A stretch of 64,000 nt of DNA from Stomoxys calcitrans (GCF_963082655.1 NC_081556.1:153994559-154058558); one strand, 5' to 3'. Shown: positions 21,931 through 33,517, counted from the first letter of the stretch. The notes: generated by a model not told the origin, from the sequence alone. Translations and numbers: made by a program.

Positions 21931-22116
21931 GGTTTGAAAGCCATATAAAAATTTCTCCCGAAAGAAGGGTCGCACTGCACTAAGCCATTCGGACTCGGCT
22001 ATAAAAAGGAGGCCCCTTATCATTGAGCTTAAATTTGAATCGGACAGCACTCATTGATATGTGAGAAGTTTGCCTCTGTTTCTTAATGGAAAATTCATGG
22101 GCAAATTTGCATTTTG
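21931..22116 (+). mobile_element. SINE 3' half (split copy, right part)
   Basis: Continues from GCCATATAAAAATTTCTC through GGCTATAAAAAGGAGGCC to TTCATGGGCAAATTTGCAT. Same strand and complementary extent to the piece at 20579-20727. Confidence 0.8.
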
Positions 22117-23384
22117 AAATATCTGTCTTGATGGCATTTTCCAAGCTCTTAGTCATTGTTGGTTTTGATTTTCAGATTTTTCCTGTAATTTACCTGCTGA
22201 TGCGCTGTCAAGCCACAAAAGTTAAAGTGAATGTTAAAACAAGATACATTTCTAAGAAACTGATAAAACCGTTACTCACATTGTAAAATGTGTATCATTC
22301 ATGGATGATGAATCTTCTTCCACTTGGGGCCTAACACAACAACAGCCCAGCAACAAGGCTTGGACTTGGGGCCAGCGTGACGTATGAGTTATAAATTATT
22401 GCATTAAATATTAATAAAAACATCATTAAGGCAGTGAGACAGAGAGAGAGAGAGAGAGAGCGATGATGGTGAAAGTGATTTATGCATTCATATTTGTATC
22501 AGTTGCGATTTTATAAAATCCCTACACCATGGCGACTTAAAGGCCCCCCCCCTAAAGGCAAAAAAGCAGCAAAATGTCATCAATCTTAAAATCAAAGAAA
22601 ATCAATTAAAATCTCACTCAAGTAAAAAGGGTCTTTAGCCCAAGGCAACTTTAACAACTCCATAAACCGTTTTTCTGCTTTTTTTTTTGACAATTCCACC
22701 AAAATGTTCCCACATAACTCACCAAAGTGGAAACATGGTCTCGCTCAAGCGAATTGTGGCAAAAAATGCAGTTTTGTGAGTGCAAAAACAAAAGAAACAG
22801 CAAAAATAAATGTTAAGAATACAGTTCTCAAAAAAGATTTTTTAAGTGAAACAACAACTTCAAAAAAAAGGCAATCCACATCATCATCTTTTGTGTAGCT
22901 AAGGAGTTAAGATTATGTCGGATTTTTGAAAAGCAGCATGAGGAAGAACGTGAAACTAATTTAGCACACGTTTGTTAACAATTTCAGGAGCCCATAAATC
23001 TTTTCTCTATATATTTATATGTAGGTATTTTTCTCTAGATATCCAGAGTCTCGGTGAAGGTGGCAAAGGAAACTGAAATCTCAAAAAATTGTATGTAATG
23101 AGGTCATATTGCTTGTGGTCTGCAAAGTTTGTTAGTTTTTAAGCATTCTTCATTACATGTGAAGAGAAGGAACTGCGGTGTTATTACGAACATCAAAAAC
23201 CATTATTATTGAGGTAAATTTTAGATTGAGAAAGTCAATGTATACTAAGTTTTGAGAAAGAAAGCGACAGAAAGAGTTATATAAGAAACAAAAGCACAGT
23301 GGTTTGTGCAGGACAAGGTCTGAAATTAAAACAGAAAGAAAAGGCAATAGTAGGGCAAGTCCGACTAATTTTAAAACATGGAAC
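22117..23384. other. Unique intron-like sequence
   Basis: Contains a (GA)n at 22440-22462. Frames near 22704-22898 and 23153-23524 show no recognised domain. Confidence 0.55.
22440..22462 (+). repeat. (GA)n microsatellite
   Basis: About eleven GA units. Confidence 0.9.
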
Positions 23385-23519
23385 CTATGTTGAAGTCTAG
23401 TCAGACTATAATTTTGCATACCTATTGAAATATTGAAAAGAACATTGCAAGATTTTCTTACGATAGTACCTAAATTGTGGCTACTACAGCCATAAAGGGT
23501 CATGTAGGATAAAATATAT
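23385..23519 (-). mobile_element. DINE-like family B fragment, left of LINE insertion
   Basis: Monomer sequence AAATTGTGGCTACTACAGCC then ATAAAGGGTCATG leads into AGGATAAAATATAT (23506-23519), which is repeated at 26176-26189 on the other side of the LINE. The monomer continues there without loss. Confidence 0.75.
23506..23519 (+). other. 14-bp target-site duplication, left copy
   Basis: AGGATAAAATATAT is identical to 26176-26189 and flanks the LINE. Confidence 0.85.
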
Positions 23520-24345
23520 GCCATATGGAGCCGATGGGTTACCGGCTGAACTATTTAAGACCGGAGGCGACACGCTGATAAGGCGTATGCATCAGCTTAT
23601 CTGCGCAATCTGGCTAGAAGAACGCATACCTGATGATTGGAACCTCAACATACTATGTCCCATAGACAAGAACGGAGACAAGACGGAATGTGCCAACGAC
23701 AGAGGAATAAGTCTCCTCCCCATCGCATACAAGATATTCTCGAGCTTACTGTGTGAGAGATTAAAACCTAAAGTCAATGAGATAATTGGGCCCTATCAAT
23801 GCGGCTTTGGACCTTGTAATTCCACTCTGGACAAGATATTCACACTGGGCCAAACCATGGAAAAGACCCGAGAAGGACAAATCAACACCTACCATCTCTT
23901 TGTTGACTACAAAGCCACCTTCGATACTACTTTAGGTTCAAAGGTATTTCAAGCCATGTCTGAGTTTAGTATCCCTGCAAAACTAATAGGACTCTGCAGA
24001 ATGACACTTGCTGATACGCGCTCCTCAGTAGGAATAGGAAAGAATCTCTCCGACGCATTTAATACCAAACGAGGTTTTAGACAAGGAGACAGCCTATCGT
24101 GAGATCTCTTTAATATCCTGCTGGAGAAGATTATAAGAGATGCAGATGTGAATAGATATGGCACACTAATCACAAGAGAACACATGCTACTCGCCTCGAT
24201 ATCATAGGTCGGTCAGCGGAAGTAGTAACTGCAGCCTTTGAAAGAATCGAAAGAGAGTCAGTGAAAATGGGTCTGGCAGTAAATAAAGATAAGACGAAAT
24301 GGATGATTTCAACTCCCAAAAAGCCTTGCACAGCCGAGCAGATAA
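23520..24345 (+). pseudogene. LINE reverse transcriptase, N-part, inactivated
   Basis: Begins YGADGLPAELFKTGG and carries RGISLLPIAYKIFSSLL, the PYQCGFGP block and motif A LFVDYKATFD (catalytic Asp kept), then motif B RGFRQGDSLS. Two lesions kill it. A TGA at 24100-24102 follows GDSLS, where Cys is usual. At about 24197 the frame breaks exactly where LLA-YADD-I is expected: LLA is followed by DIIGRS in another frame, so the catalytic Asp pair has been deleted. The later KMGLAVNKDKTKWM region is intact. Reading frame is lost at the nested insertion. Confidence 0.82.
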
Positions 24346-25540
24346 AAACAAATAGGAGCGTGCTACGTTCGGCCGGGCCAAATCTTATATACCCTCCACC
24401 ATGGATCACATTTGTCGAGTTCTATTCGCGGTATCTCTTTTAAGGCAAACAAAGAATATTGAATAAGAACCGTTATGCTATTGGAGCTATATCAAGTTAT
24501 AGTCCGATTCCGACCATAAATGAATGCTGAATATTGTAGTAGTCATTGTGTAATATTTCAGTTCATTAGGACAAGAAATGCGCCTTGTAGGGGCTCAAGA
24601 AGCAAAATCGGGAGGTAGGTTTATAGGGAAGCTATATCAAGCTATTGGTCGATGATTTAGACCATATTAGACACGTATGTTGAAAGTCACGAGATAAACC
24701 GTTGTACAAAATTTCAGTCAAAGCGGGTGAGAATTGCGCCCTCTAGAGGTCTAGAGAAGTCAAGATCCCAGATCGGTTTATATGGCAGCTATACCAGACT
24801 ATAAACCGATTTGAATGATACTTAACACAGTTATTGGAAGTGATATCAAAACACTACGTGCAAAATTTCAGCCAAATCGGATGAGAATTGCGCCCTCTAG
24901 AGGTCTAGAGAAGTCAAGATCCCAGATCGGTTTATATGGCAGCTATATCAGGTTCTATACCGATTTACGCCATACGTGGCACACTTATTAGAAGTCTTAA
25001 CGAAACACCTCGTGCAAAATTTTAGCCAAATCGGAGGAGAATTGCGCCCTCTAGAGGCTCAAGAAGTCAAGATCCAAGATCGGTTTATATGACAGCTATA
25101 CCAGATTATGAGCCGATTTTAATCATACTTTGCCCAGTTGTTGAAAGTGATACCAAAACATTACGTGTAAGATTTCAGTTAAATTGGATGAGAATAACGC
25201 CCTCTATAGGCTCAAGAAGTCAAGACCCAAGATCGGTTTATATGGCAGCTATATCAAATCATGGACCGATATGGTTTATTTACATTCCCAACCGACCTGC
25301 ACTAATAAGAAGTATTTGTGCAAAATTTGAAGCGGCTAGCTTTACTCCTTGGGAAGTTGGCGTGCTTTCGATAGACAGACGGACGGACGGACAGACGGAC
25401 TGACATGGTTAGATCGACATAAAATGACATGACGATCAAGAATATATGTACTTTATGGGGTCTATGACGCATATTTCGAGGTGTTACAAACAGAATGACG
25501 AAATTAGTATACCCCCATCCAATGGTGGAGGGTATAAAAA
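24346..25540 (-). mobile_element. DINE-like element, family F, nested in LINE
   Basis: Complete, with subterminal inverted repeats TATACCCTCCACCAT (24388-24402) and ATGGTGGAGGGTATA (25522-25536), identical over 15 bp. Near the right end are ACGGACGGACGGACAGACGG (25380) and the GATCAAGAATATATGTACTT core. Interior monomers carry GCGCCCTCTAGAGG boxes. Left end AGGAGCGTGCTACGTTCGGC is the hairpin end. Confidence 0.85.
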
Positions 25541-26175
25541 TGGAAAAATTTGGGAACCACAACTTTGAGACAGTCAGGGACTTAATCTACCTCGGCACCG
25601 CCGTAACCGAAAAGAATGACATCAGTTTTGACAAACAGATGCTACTTTGGACTCAGTAAGCAGTTTAGAAACAAGGCGACCTCTCGACAGACGAAGATTG
25701 CTCTATACAAGACACTGATACTATCCGTGCTGTTATATGGTTCTGAAGCATGGGTACTTGTGAAAGCAGATGAGGCAGTGCTTGGAGTATTTGAGAGAGA
25801 GAGATTCTTCGTAAAACATATGGAGCAGTTTGCGTTAATGGAGAATATAGGCGACGTATGAACCACGAGCTGTATGAGCTGCATGACGACGATAGCATAG
25901 TTGCACGCTTCAAAACACAACGCCTGCGTTGGCTAGATCATGTTGTCAGAATGGATGAAGAAGCTCCAGCAAAAAAGTCTTTTGAAGGCAAACACGTTGG
26001 TACACGCAAACCGGGAAGACCAAAAGCCCGATGGAAAGATCAAGTGGTGGGAGACACCTCAAAACGTGGTGATAGAGATTTTAGAATGAGCGCAGAAGAT
26101 CGAGGCGCTTGGAACGCTATTCTATGCTGGGCTAGCGAAACAAATATTCTGTCATTGCCAAATAAAGAAAAGTAA
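25541..26175 (+). pseudogene. LINE protein C-terminal part, after nested insertion
   Basis: Resumes with KFGNHNFETVRDLIYLGTAV, then RQTKIALYKTLILSVLLYGS and EAWVL. One frame change occurs near 25630 and another at the stop following MENIGDV (25859). The rest reads QRLRWLDHVVRMDEEAPAKK, KPGRPKARWKDQVV and RDFRMSAEDRGAWNAIL. This is the typical C-terminal layout of several arthropod LINE groups (LLYGSEAW, RWLDHVVRM, GRPKARW). Not functional. Confidence 0.8.
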
Positions 26176-26189
26176 AGGATAAAATATAT
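26176..26189 (+). other. 14-bp target-site duplication, right copy
   Basis: Identical to 23506-23519. Confidence 0.85.
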
Positions 26190-26420
26190 ATAGAAGCTAT
26201 ATCTAAATCTGAGCCGATTTTTTTAAAATTTTGCACACGTACTGGGACATTAAATAAAAAATGACTTGCTAAAAGATCAGACCAAAATTGTGGCTGCTAT
26301 AGCCTTAAAGAGCCATATCGGCTGAAAGATATGTAAGACAGCTTTATCTAAATCTGATCCGATTTTAATGAAATTTCGCACACGTATTGCTACGTCAAAT
26401 AAACCATATCGTTCTAAATT
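26176..26420 (-). mobile_element. DINE-like family B fragment, right of LINE insertion
   Basis: Begins with the second AGGATAAAATATAT (26176-26189) and continues the monomer as ATAGAAGCTATATCTAAATC. One further monomer follows, then the array ends. Confidence 0.75.
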
Positions 26421-26888
26421 ATATTTGCTTTTAAGTTTAAATGAGCAGAAAGTAGTTGGTGATGAATTTTCATTGGGTAACATGGTCCTGACAGGACCAT
26501 GGTAGTACCGTAGCTAATTTTCCATCTCAAGTAATAGTATGTACAGCCAAAGCTGCCGTTGGAGGCTGTTCTTTTATCAGGCAACCAATTGCAAAGCTGC
26601 CTTGGAGCCGTGTGTACGTAAATATCCCGGTCGTAGACCATGGACGTTAGAAGCGAAATCGGCACCGCTGCATAAGGCACGTGTAAAGCAAGAATAGCTT
26701 AAAAATACGAAAATGTTCATTTCGCACAATGCAGATGTTTGGATGCGGGAATGAGACAAAATATCGGCAGATTACATTCGTGCTGCTTGCAACTTATTTT
26801 TGACCGACCCAGAGCAATAACCAAGGGAAAAGGTAGTCATATCGACCAAAAGTCAAAGCATTTTGAAACTTAGACTATCTTGAGGAAC
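26421..26888. other. Unassigned sequence with short palindrome
   Basis: No family recognised. Contains the palindrome CATGGTCCTG-A-CAGGACCATG at 26481-26501. Confidence 0.5.
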
Positions 26889-26950
26889 TATGCCATGTAA
26901 AAATTTCTCTATAAAGAGGAATCACACTGCGGCTAGCCGTTTGGCATTCG
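26889..26950 (+). mobile_element. SINE body fragment
   Basis: TGCCATGTAAAAATTTCTCT and CACACTGCGGC..GCCGTTTGG match the SINE middle. Both ends are missing. Confidence 0.6.
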
Positions 26951-27175
26951 TCATGACAAAGGAAATGCTCCAACGTCTCATCATCTTCCCCGCATGCCCT
27001 ACACATGCTTCCCTTCCCTTCCTTCCGGGTTTTCTATCGTCGCCTCGATTATACCACGATGGTATGAGTTGCCCCCATCCCATCGCCTCAAGTCTCATAG
27101 CCGCAAAGGCTGCATGTCAATGGGATACGGATATGTCCCCTAAGACCATGCACACCATTTTTTGCACCTAACTGT
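26951..27175 (-). pseudogene. LINE C-terminal zinc-finger fragment
   Basis: The minus strand reads MCRACGEDDETLEHFLCH, the CX2CX8HX4C-type finger found at the C-terminus of several R1/jockey-like LINEs, with the last Cys lost. Stops occur upstream. The clade is not certain. Confidence 0.55.
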
Positions 27176-27330
27176 ATTTGTATCTCCCATAGCAGATGCA
27201 GAAGTGGAAATTATTTTTTTGGTCAAAATATGTGTTTTGGGAAATAATTCGGACAGAATTTATTTTAGGTTTTTTAAGAAGCTTTTATCTTCCAAATTCA
27301 AAGAGAATTATGAAGATATCTCTTTTCTGT

Positions 27331-28107
27331 TTATATACCCTCCACAATAGGATGGGGGTATACTAATTTCGTCATTTCTGTGCTAAGTATGGTTCAAATC
27401 GGATGATAACCTGATATAGCTTCCATATAAACCGATCTTTGGTCTTGACTTTTTGAGCATTTAGAGGGCGCAATTCTTATCCGATTTGAATGAAATTTTG
27501 CACGACGTGTTTCGCTATGACTTCCAACATCTGCGCTAAATTAGGTTCAAATATGTCAATAACCTGATATAGCTGCCATAAAAACCGATCTTGAATCTTG
27601 ACTTCTTGAGCCACTAGAAGGCGCAATTCTTATCCGATTGGAATGAAATTTTGCACCACGTATTTTGTTATGATATCCACCAACTGTGAAAAGTATGGTT
27701 CAAATCGGTCAATAACCTGATATACCTACCATATAAACCGATCGTGGGTCTTGACTTCTTGAGCCTCTACATGGCGAAATTCCTATCCAATTTGGCTGAA
27801 ATTTTGCATGACGTATTTTATCATGGCTTTCAACAACTGTGCCAAATAGGTTTTAAATCGGTTAATAACCTCATATAGCTGCCATATAAATCGATTTGGG
27901 AACTTGACTTCTTGAGCCTTTAGAGGTCGCAATTATTATTCGATTTGCCTGAAATTTTGTACGACGGATCCTCTCATCACCATCAACATACGTGTTTATT
28001 ATGGTCTGAATCGGTCTATAGCCTGATACAGCTTCCATATAAATCGATCTCTCTATTTTTTTTTCTTATTTGAATTTTCTAGCATTTTACACAGGTCTCC
28101 CTCTATA
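27331..28107 (+). mobile_element. DINE-like element, left part, split by MITE
   Basis: Left end TATACCCTCCACAATAGGAT then GGGGGTATACTAATTTCGTC lacks the GTCY core and runs straight into monomers (CCATATAAACCGATCTTTGG). The element is interrupted at 28108 and continues at 28344. Confidence 0.78.
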
Positions 28108-28343
28108 TTGGTTGCCCAAAAAGTAATTGCGGATTTTTTAAAAGAAAGTAAATGCATTTTTAATAAAACTTAGAATGAAATTTAATCAAATATACTTTTT
28201 TTACACTTTTTTTCTAAAGCAAACTAAAGGTAACAGCTGATAACTGATAGAAGAAAGAATGCAATTACAGAGTCACAGGCTGTGAAAAAATTTGTCAACG
28301 CCGACTGTATGAAAAATCCGCAATTACTTTTTTGGCAACCCAA
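28108..28343. mobile_element. Mariner-type MITE, 236 bp, copy 1
   Basis: Terminal repeats TTGGTTGCCCAAAAAGTAAT and its near complement ending GGCAACCCAA run for about 30 bp. TA flanks both ends (28106-28107 and 28344-28345). The interior matches the copies at 60848 and 62980. No coding. Confidence 0.88.
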
Positions 28344-28485
28344 TATAATTAAATTGTGGTCCGAACCTGACCATATCTTGATACCGCTCTAAGAGCAGGG
28401 CAAACTTTTTCTTTTATCCTTTTTTTGCCTAAGAAGAGATGCCGGGAAAAGCTCTCGACAAATTCGATCCATGGTGACGGGTAAA
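28344..28485 (+). mobile_element. DINE-like element, right part after MITE
   Basis: Resumes with TATAATTAAATTGTGGTCCG, matching 38596 onward in the intact copy at 37467-38775, and fades at ATCCATGGTGACGGG. Confidence 0.75.
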
Positions 28486-30678
28486 TGAAATTAAACAAAA
28501 ACTCATAGAGAAGGACTGATAGGAACCTTGTAGTACAGTATAAAATAGGCCTTACAATTATACACTAATTTAAGTTAAGGTGCATATGAAGTAAATTTCG
28601 GCGTTTTCTATATTTCTCCTCTAGATTTCCATATAAGGTCTTAAGATTTTCTTCCCCTCATCTCCCTTCTCGCCATGCTTTGCATTCTTTTTTTTTACCG
28701 CCGCAATATTGCATTAAAAGTAGAAAGGACATGACAGCATTTATCTGGCGGCCATGCTTTTTCTTTTCCATATTCACCCACCTTTTATGCATGCCACTGT
28801 GCTATCGCATCATTAAGTTTATGTAACCTTTTGCAGTTAAAAGCTTAAAAGGATACCAGCAAAAGGTAAAGTTTAGAGCAGGCCCAAATGCAGGCTGTAG
28901 GAACAAAAACAAAAGCCAAACAAACCGAACGACAACGGCAAGAAAAATTGGAAAGGGTTAACCCAAAATGCATTTAAATTAAATGTCAATCAAATGCAGC
29001 GAAAAGAAACACAATGAAATACAAAACTTTGTTGGGCTTGTGACCCTCCAAAAAAAAAAAAAAAAAAACGACAGAAATGCCAAAAACCTTGCGACGAAGA
29101 CGAAAACAAAAAGTCGAGCATCATCGAAAATGAAAACCAAAATCAAAAATTAAAGCGAAATAAGCCCCGAAAAGTTGAAATGACATTATTCAACATGGAT
29201 TCGAGATGCACGTCAATTCATCACAACACGCATGAGTGAGCGTTGCACATCCCAGCCACAGAGTGAAGTCTGAAGGTTTTTGAAGGCAAGGCATTATTTC
29301 GGTCACCTCCTATGCTGAAGGATGCTGCTTGGTGAAGAGCTGCAAAAGGGCACGATGGACTTTATATAGGGGCCGTTCCATATTCGTACACCGGCACTCT
29401 ACTCTCCCTTCAATGCACTGACATTGATGAGATGCTGTAGCAGGGAAAAAGTAAAAGGAAGATTTACGCGAATATACTCCTAAATATGTGGTCACCAATT
29501 TTTTTCTTCCACTTTTCGTTGGTTAATTCGCCAAAAAAAGCAAAAAATCGCCAAAAACAACATAGCATTCAAAAAGCATGGCTAATGTATTTATGAACAT
29601 TGTTTTTCATTTGGGTTGCCAGATAACAACAACAACAAGTCGCCATCCCATTGATACTGTGATTATGGAGTTGGAGGCCGCTGGACTTAACATTGCCTGC
29701 CATGGTGCTGCCAATGCTGCTTCATCGCTATCGCATAAAGGAAAAGGAAACGCTCGACTTATGATATGAAAGTCATGATGGAGTTTTAACTTTGAGACAA
29801 TCGTTGTTATTGTGATTATGATGAGGATGTCGCCGCCGACATTGGCCAGTAGGAAGGATGATGAGCATGATGATGATGATGATGATGCACTTGTGTCATT
29901 TCGCTGTGAAGGGGGCTTAAAAAAGAAAGATTGACTGCATTTCTGTCTGTCCATAAGGCTGGCTTATTGGATGCTCAGTTGGTCTTAGTGGTTTTTTTTT
30001 TTTTTTTGTTTGGTATTTCTTCTTTCGCGGAGGAACATCATTTTTTGACAGCAATTAAATTGGCATACATTTTTTAAATTGGCCTGCGGTTGAGCTCATA
30101 TTTATTGTAAAATAATATTTTGTTTATGGCTAATTATGGTGAGCTTGCAATTTTTAGGGATTTTTCGTACGAATATGGAATTGTATTTGAGTATCTGCAG
30201 GTATGTAAGCAAACTAATTAACCATATAAACAATGGCAGAGTGGAAGTTGTATTAAAACTATTATTTTGCCGAAAATTATTATAAATAATAATCATAAAA
30301 ATTGCAAACAGGTGATATTATGCAATTTTTTTTGGCTGGCTTAGATAGAGTAGAAAGGCCAAGTTGAAATTGTAAGGATAATACAAAGTAGAAATTTAAT
30401 TAAATTGTTCAAATTGTGATATGGAGGCGCCTTATAAGAGACTGTATTCATGATCTGTTGTCTCTGTAAATGTTGTATTTTCAAGTTTGAAAGATGTGTA
30501 TTGATGTCAACACGACGACAAACCTTAGTTTAAGGTCTTCCTATACATCTTAACAAAGCTCCCTCTCACTAAGAGAGGGAGCCAAGAGTTGTTAATGTGC
30601 TTTTCTATAAAAAAAGAATTTCGACTAATTTTTCCACAAGATAAAAATGGCGACGGAATTTTGTGTAAAAAATTTTTT
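28486..30678. other. Unique intron-like sequence
   Basis: Contains an A-run near 29050, (GAT)n at 29858-29888 and a T-run at 29992-30007. No gene or transposon seen; the frames near 29578 and 29607 overlap on opposite strands and carry no domain. Confidence 0.55.
29858..29888 (+). repeat. (GAT)n microsatellite
   Basis: About ten GAT units with one AGC interruption. Confidence 0.85.
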
Positions 30679-33009
30679 ATGGAAATCTTATACATAAAAT
30701 TCAATTTGTGTTTGTTTGTTCCATATAGACTCAAAAACAGCTGAACCGATTACCTTGAAATTTCCACAGATTGTGTAGCTTGGTCTGGAAGAACACATAT
30801 GCTTTATAATTATTTGTTATCGGGAGGGGGGCGGACCCTCCCCCTTAACCCAAAAGTACCACCCAAAAATAAAAGTGGACCCATCGAGACAATATGAGAT
30901 TCAAATGAAAGGTATTCAAGAGTAGAGTACGAATTACATAATAATAGTTGGGTCTAAGTACCTGGGGGGGTGGCGGCTCCCAAGCCCCAAAACCCCTTAA
31001 AATAGGTTTATTTGACGATCGTGACAATATGGGACTCAAATGTATAGGGGGTCACCCCACCCCCACAAAAACGGTCAAAATGGACACATTAGACAATTAG
31101 ACACATTAGACAAGAGTAGATTACGAATTTCATAATAAAAGTTGGGTCCAATTACCTGGGGGGCCGCCCCAGCCCCAAAACCCCTTAAAATAGGTTTATT
31201 TGATTTCGGAAGGGGGCGGACCCTCCCCGGTTACCTCAAAAACTCACCCAAAATTAAAAGTGGACCGATAAGGACAATATGAGTATCAAATGAAAAGTAT
31301 GCGGGAGTAGATAACGAATCTGGCTTACAAATTCATGTCGAAGTATAGGGGGTCACCCCACCCCCACAAAAACGGTCAAAATGGACACATTAAACAATCA
31401 CGGATATACAGGACTCGAAAAACGGCAGAACCAATTTTCGCTTATTGTGTAGGTTGATCTGGAAGGAAACATAGGCTTTACAATTTTTTGATATCGGAAG
31501 GGGGACGGACCCTCCTCCTTATGCCAAAAACACAACCCAAAATCAAAAGTGTACCGATCGGGACAATATAGATATCAAATGAAAGGTATTGAAAAATAAA
31601 ATACGAATATGGTATACAAATTTGGGTCTAAGTGCCCATCGGGCCGCCCCAACCACAAAACCCCCCCTAAACAGACATTTTGGACGTTCGTTTCAATATG
31701 GGGCTCAAATGAAAGGTATTCGGGAGTAGATTTCGAATCTGGGATACAAAATCAGATCGAAGTATAGGGAGTCATGCCACCCCTCAAAAACGTCTGGAGA
31801 CCCATTATGACTATATGATACTTGGCTGAACCGATTTCCTTAAAATTTTCATAGATTAAATACCTTTGTCTGGAAGGAAATATGGGCTATATAATTTTTA
31901 AATATCAGGGGGAGGCTTACCCTCTCCCTTACACCAAAAACGCCGCCCAAAGTGGTTCGATGGCATAACAAGTGTATCAAATGAAAGGTATTGTAGGCCA
32001 AAATACGAACATGGTACTAAAATTTGGGTCCAAGTACCCAGCAGGCCCAGCTAACCCCAAACCTTTTCTAAACAGATATATTCGAACTTCATGTCAATAT
32101 GGGACTCAAATGAAAAGTATTAGGGAGAAGATTACAAATATGGTATACAAGATTGGGTCCAAATACCCACAATCGGGCATATTAGCCGACCATGGCTATA
32201 TGGGACTCAAACGAAAGGTATTTGGGTGTAGATTACGAATATGACTTAAAAATTTGCGTTCTAGTCTAGGTGCCGTTTTTCCTCCTAAAAGTACGTCAAA
32301 TGGGTTATTTGACCCATTATGACAATATGAAACCCAAAAATGAAAGGTATTTGAGAGTAAAAAACGAATTTGATATTCAAATTTGGAGCCAAGTGTTATG
32401 GGGGTACGTCGTTAAGCACCCCCTAAATTGAACTTCATTTCCGTTGGGAATATAGAACGAATTTGATATCAATATTCAGTGCAAAGTGCCGGTGGCCGTC
32501 CCAGTCCCAAAACCCCCTCCATACGGTTCATATTTACCGGCCATGGCAAAATGGGGCTGAAATTAAAGTGATTTGGAAGTGCAGCACGAATTTGATATCC
32601 ATATTTGAGTCGAAATGTCTGAGGTGCCATCCCTCCCCTAAAAAGCACTTCTCATTACCCTAATTTTTAAAAACACCAGGCACCGAGCAAGGGCAATTTC
32701 TCACACATCAATGTGTGCTTTCCGATTCTAGTTCAAATGATAAGGGACCTTTTTTCATAGCCGAGTCCGAACGGCGTCCAGCAGTGCGACACCCCTTTGG
32801 GGAAAATATTTTAAATTACCATGCATGGCATTGTAGCTCGCAAATGTCGCCAACCACCGTTTTGTCCTATGTTTTCGCCAGGATTCGAACGTGTTCAGCG
32901 TCATAGGCTACAATGGCACGAATTCGATATCCGCAAACAGGGCAAAGTGTTCCCACCCTAAACAGATATTAGAGAGTTTAAGAAGGCGGAGCGGGCCTGG
33001 TTCGGCTAG
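30679..33009 (+). mobile_element. Helitron-like element, family C, carrying a SINE
   Basis: Starts near TACATAAAATTCAATTTGTG, TTTGTTTGTTCC and GCTGAACCGAT. The body is a set of variant blocks (AATATGGGACTCAAATGAAA, GGTATT, GGGGGTCACCCCACCCCCAC). The end is GGCGGAGCGGGCCTGGTTCG then GCTAG at 33005-33009, a CTAG terminus as in Helitrons. A minus-strand SINE sits at 32685-32916. Non-autonomous: no replicase or helicase domain is visible. Confidence 0.72.
32685..32916 (-). mobile_element. SINE carried inside Helitron
   Basis: The SINE complement runs from GCAAGGGCAATTTCTCACAC to the GATTCGAACG B-box and GCGTCATAGGC. It shares private variants (CTCGCAAAT, TTTGTCC, TTTGGGGAAAAT) and an identical insertion point (CACGAATTCGATATCCGC) with the copy at 58768-58985. 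Confidence 0.8.
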
Positions 33010-33213
33010 TTTTCTATAAAAATTAAATTTCGAAGAAATTTTTTGCAAACATAAATTTTGGAGAAATTTTCAATAGTAATACAATTTTCAATCATATAAA
33101 ATGTGCAAGGAATTTTGCATAAAGTCTTGATTTTGACGAAATTTTCCAAAAAAATTAAATTTTTACGATTATAAGTTCACAGCGCCACGTTGAAGTCCTT
33201 GAGAATTACAAAA
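33010..33213. repeat. Degenerate AAATTTT-rich repeat
   Basis: Loose repeats of TTCTATAAAAATTAAATTTC type; similar wording recurs at 33540-33600, 54540-54780 and 62770-62940. Low confidence as a family. Confidence 0.4.
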
Positions 33214-33517
33214 ATTGCAATTTGCCCAAGGATATTCCATTAAGGAACAGGAGCAAACTTCTCACTTTTAAATGAGTGTTGTCCGTTTCGAGTTTAAGCT
33301 CAATGACAAGGATCCTTTTTGTAGTCGAGTTTGAACGGCGTGCCTTGGTGCGACACCTTTTTGAGGACAAGTTTATACATGGCTTCTATGGATGGCATAG
33401 TACCTCACAAATGTAGCCAGCCAGCATTGTCAGCAATTGTTTTCCCCTCCTGAGCTGAGCTCAGGCGCTCAGCGTTATAGGTGGACATGGTAGCCTTTGG
33501 GCTACGGTGGCCTCCCG
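33214..33517 (-). mobile_element. SINE, near full length
   Basis: Runs from the tail complement CAATTTGCCCAAGGATATTC through the body to the head complement GGACATGGTAGCC..GGGCTACGGTGGCC. The B-box has been lost to a small deletion/duplication at about 33450-33470. Confidence 0.82.

Larger units (their letters stand above)
23520..26175 (+). mobile_element. 5'-truncated non-LTR retrotransposon with nested element
   Basis: The LINE body is bounded exactly by a 14-bp target duplication. It begins inside the reverse-transcriptase region and ends AAATAAAGAAAAGTA without a long A-tract. A DINE-like element (24346-25540) interrupts it. The clade is not certain; fragments of the same family lie at 1686-1850 and 33743-33845. 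Confidence 0.82.
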
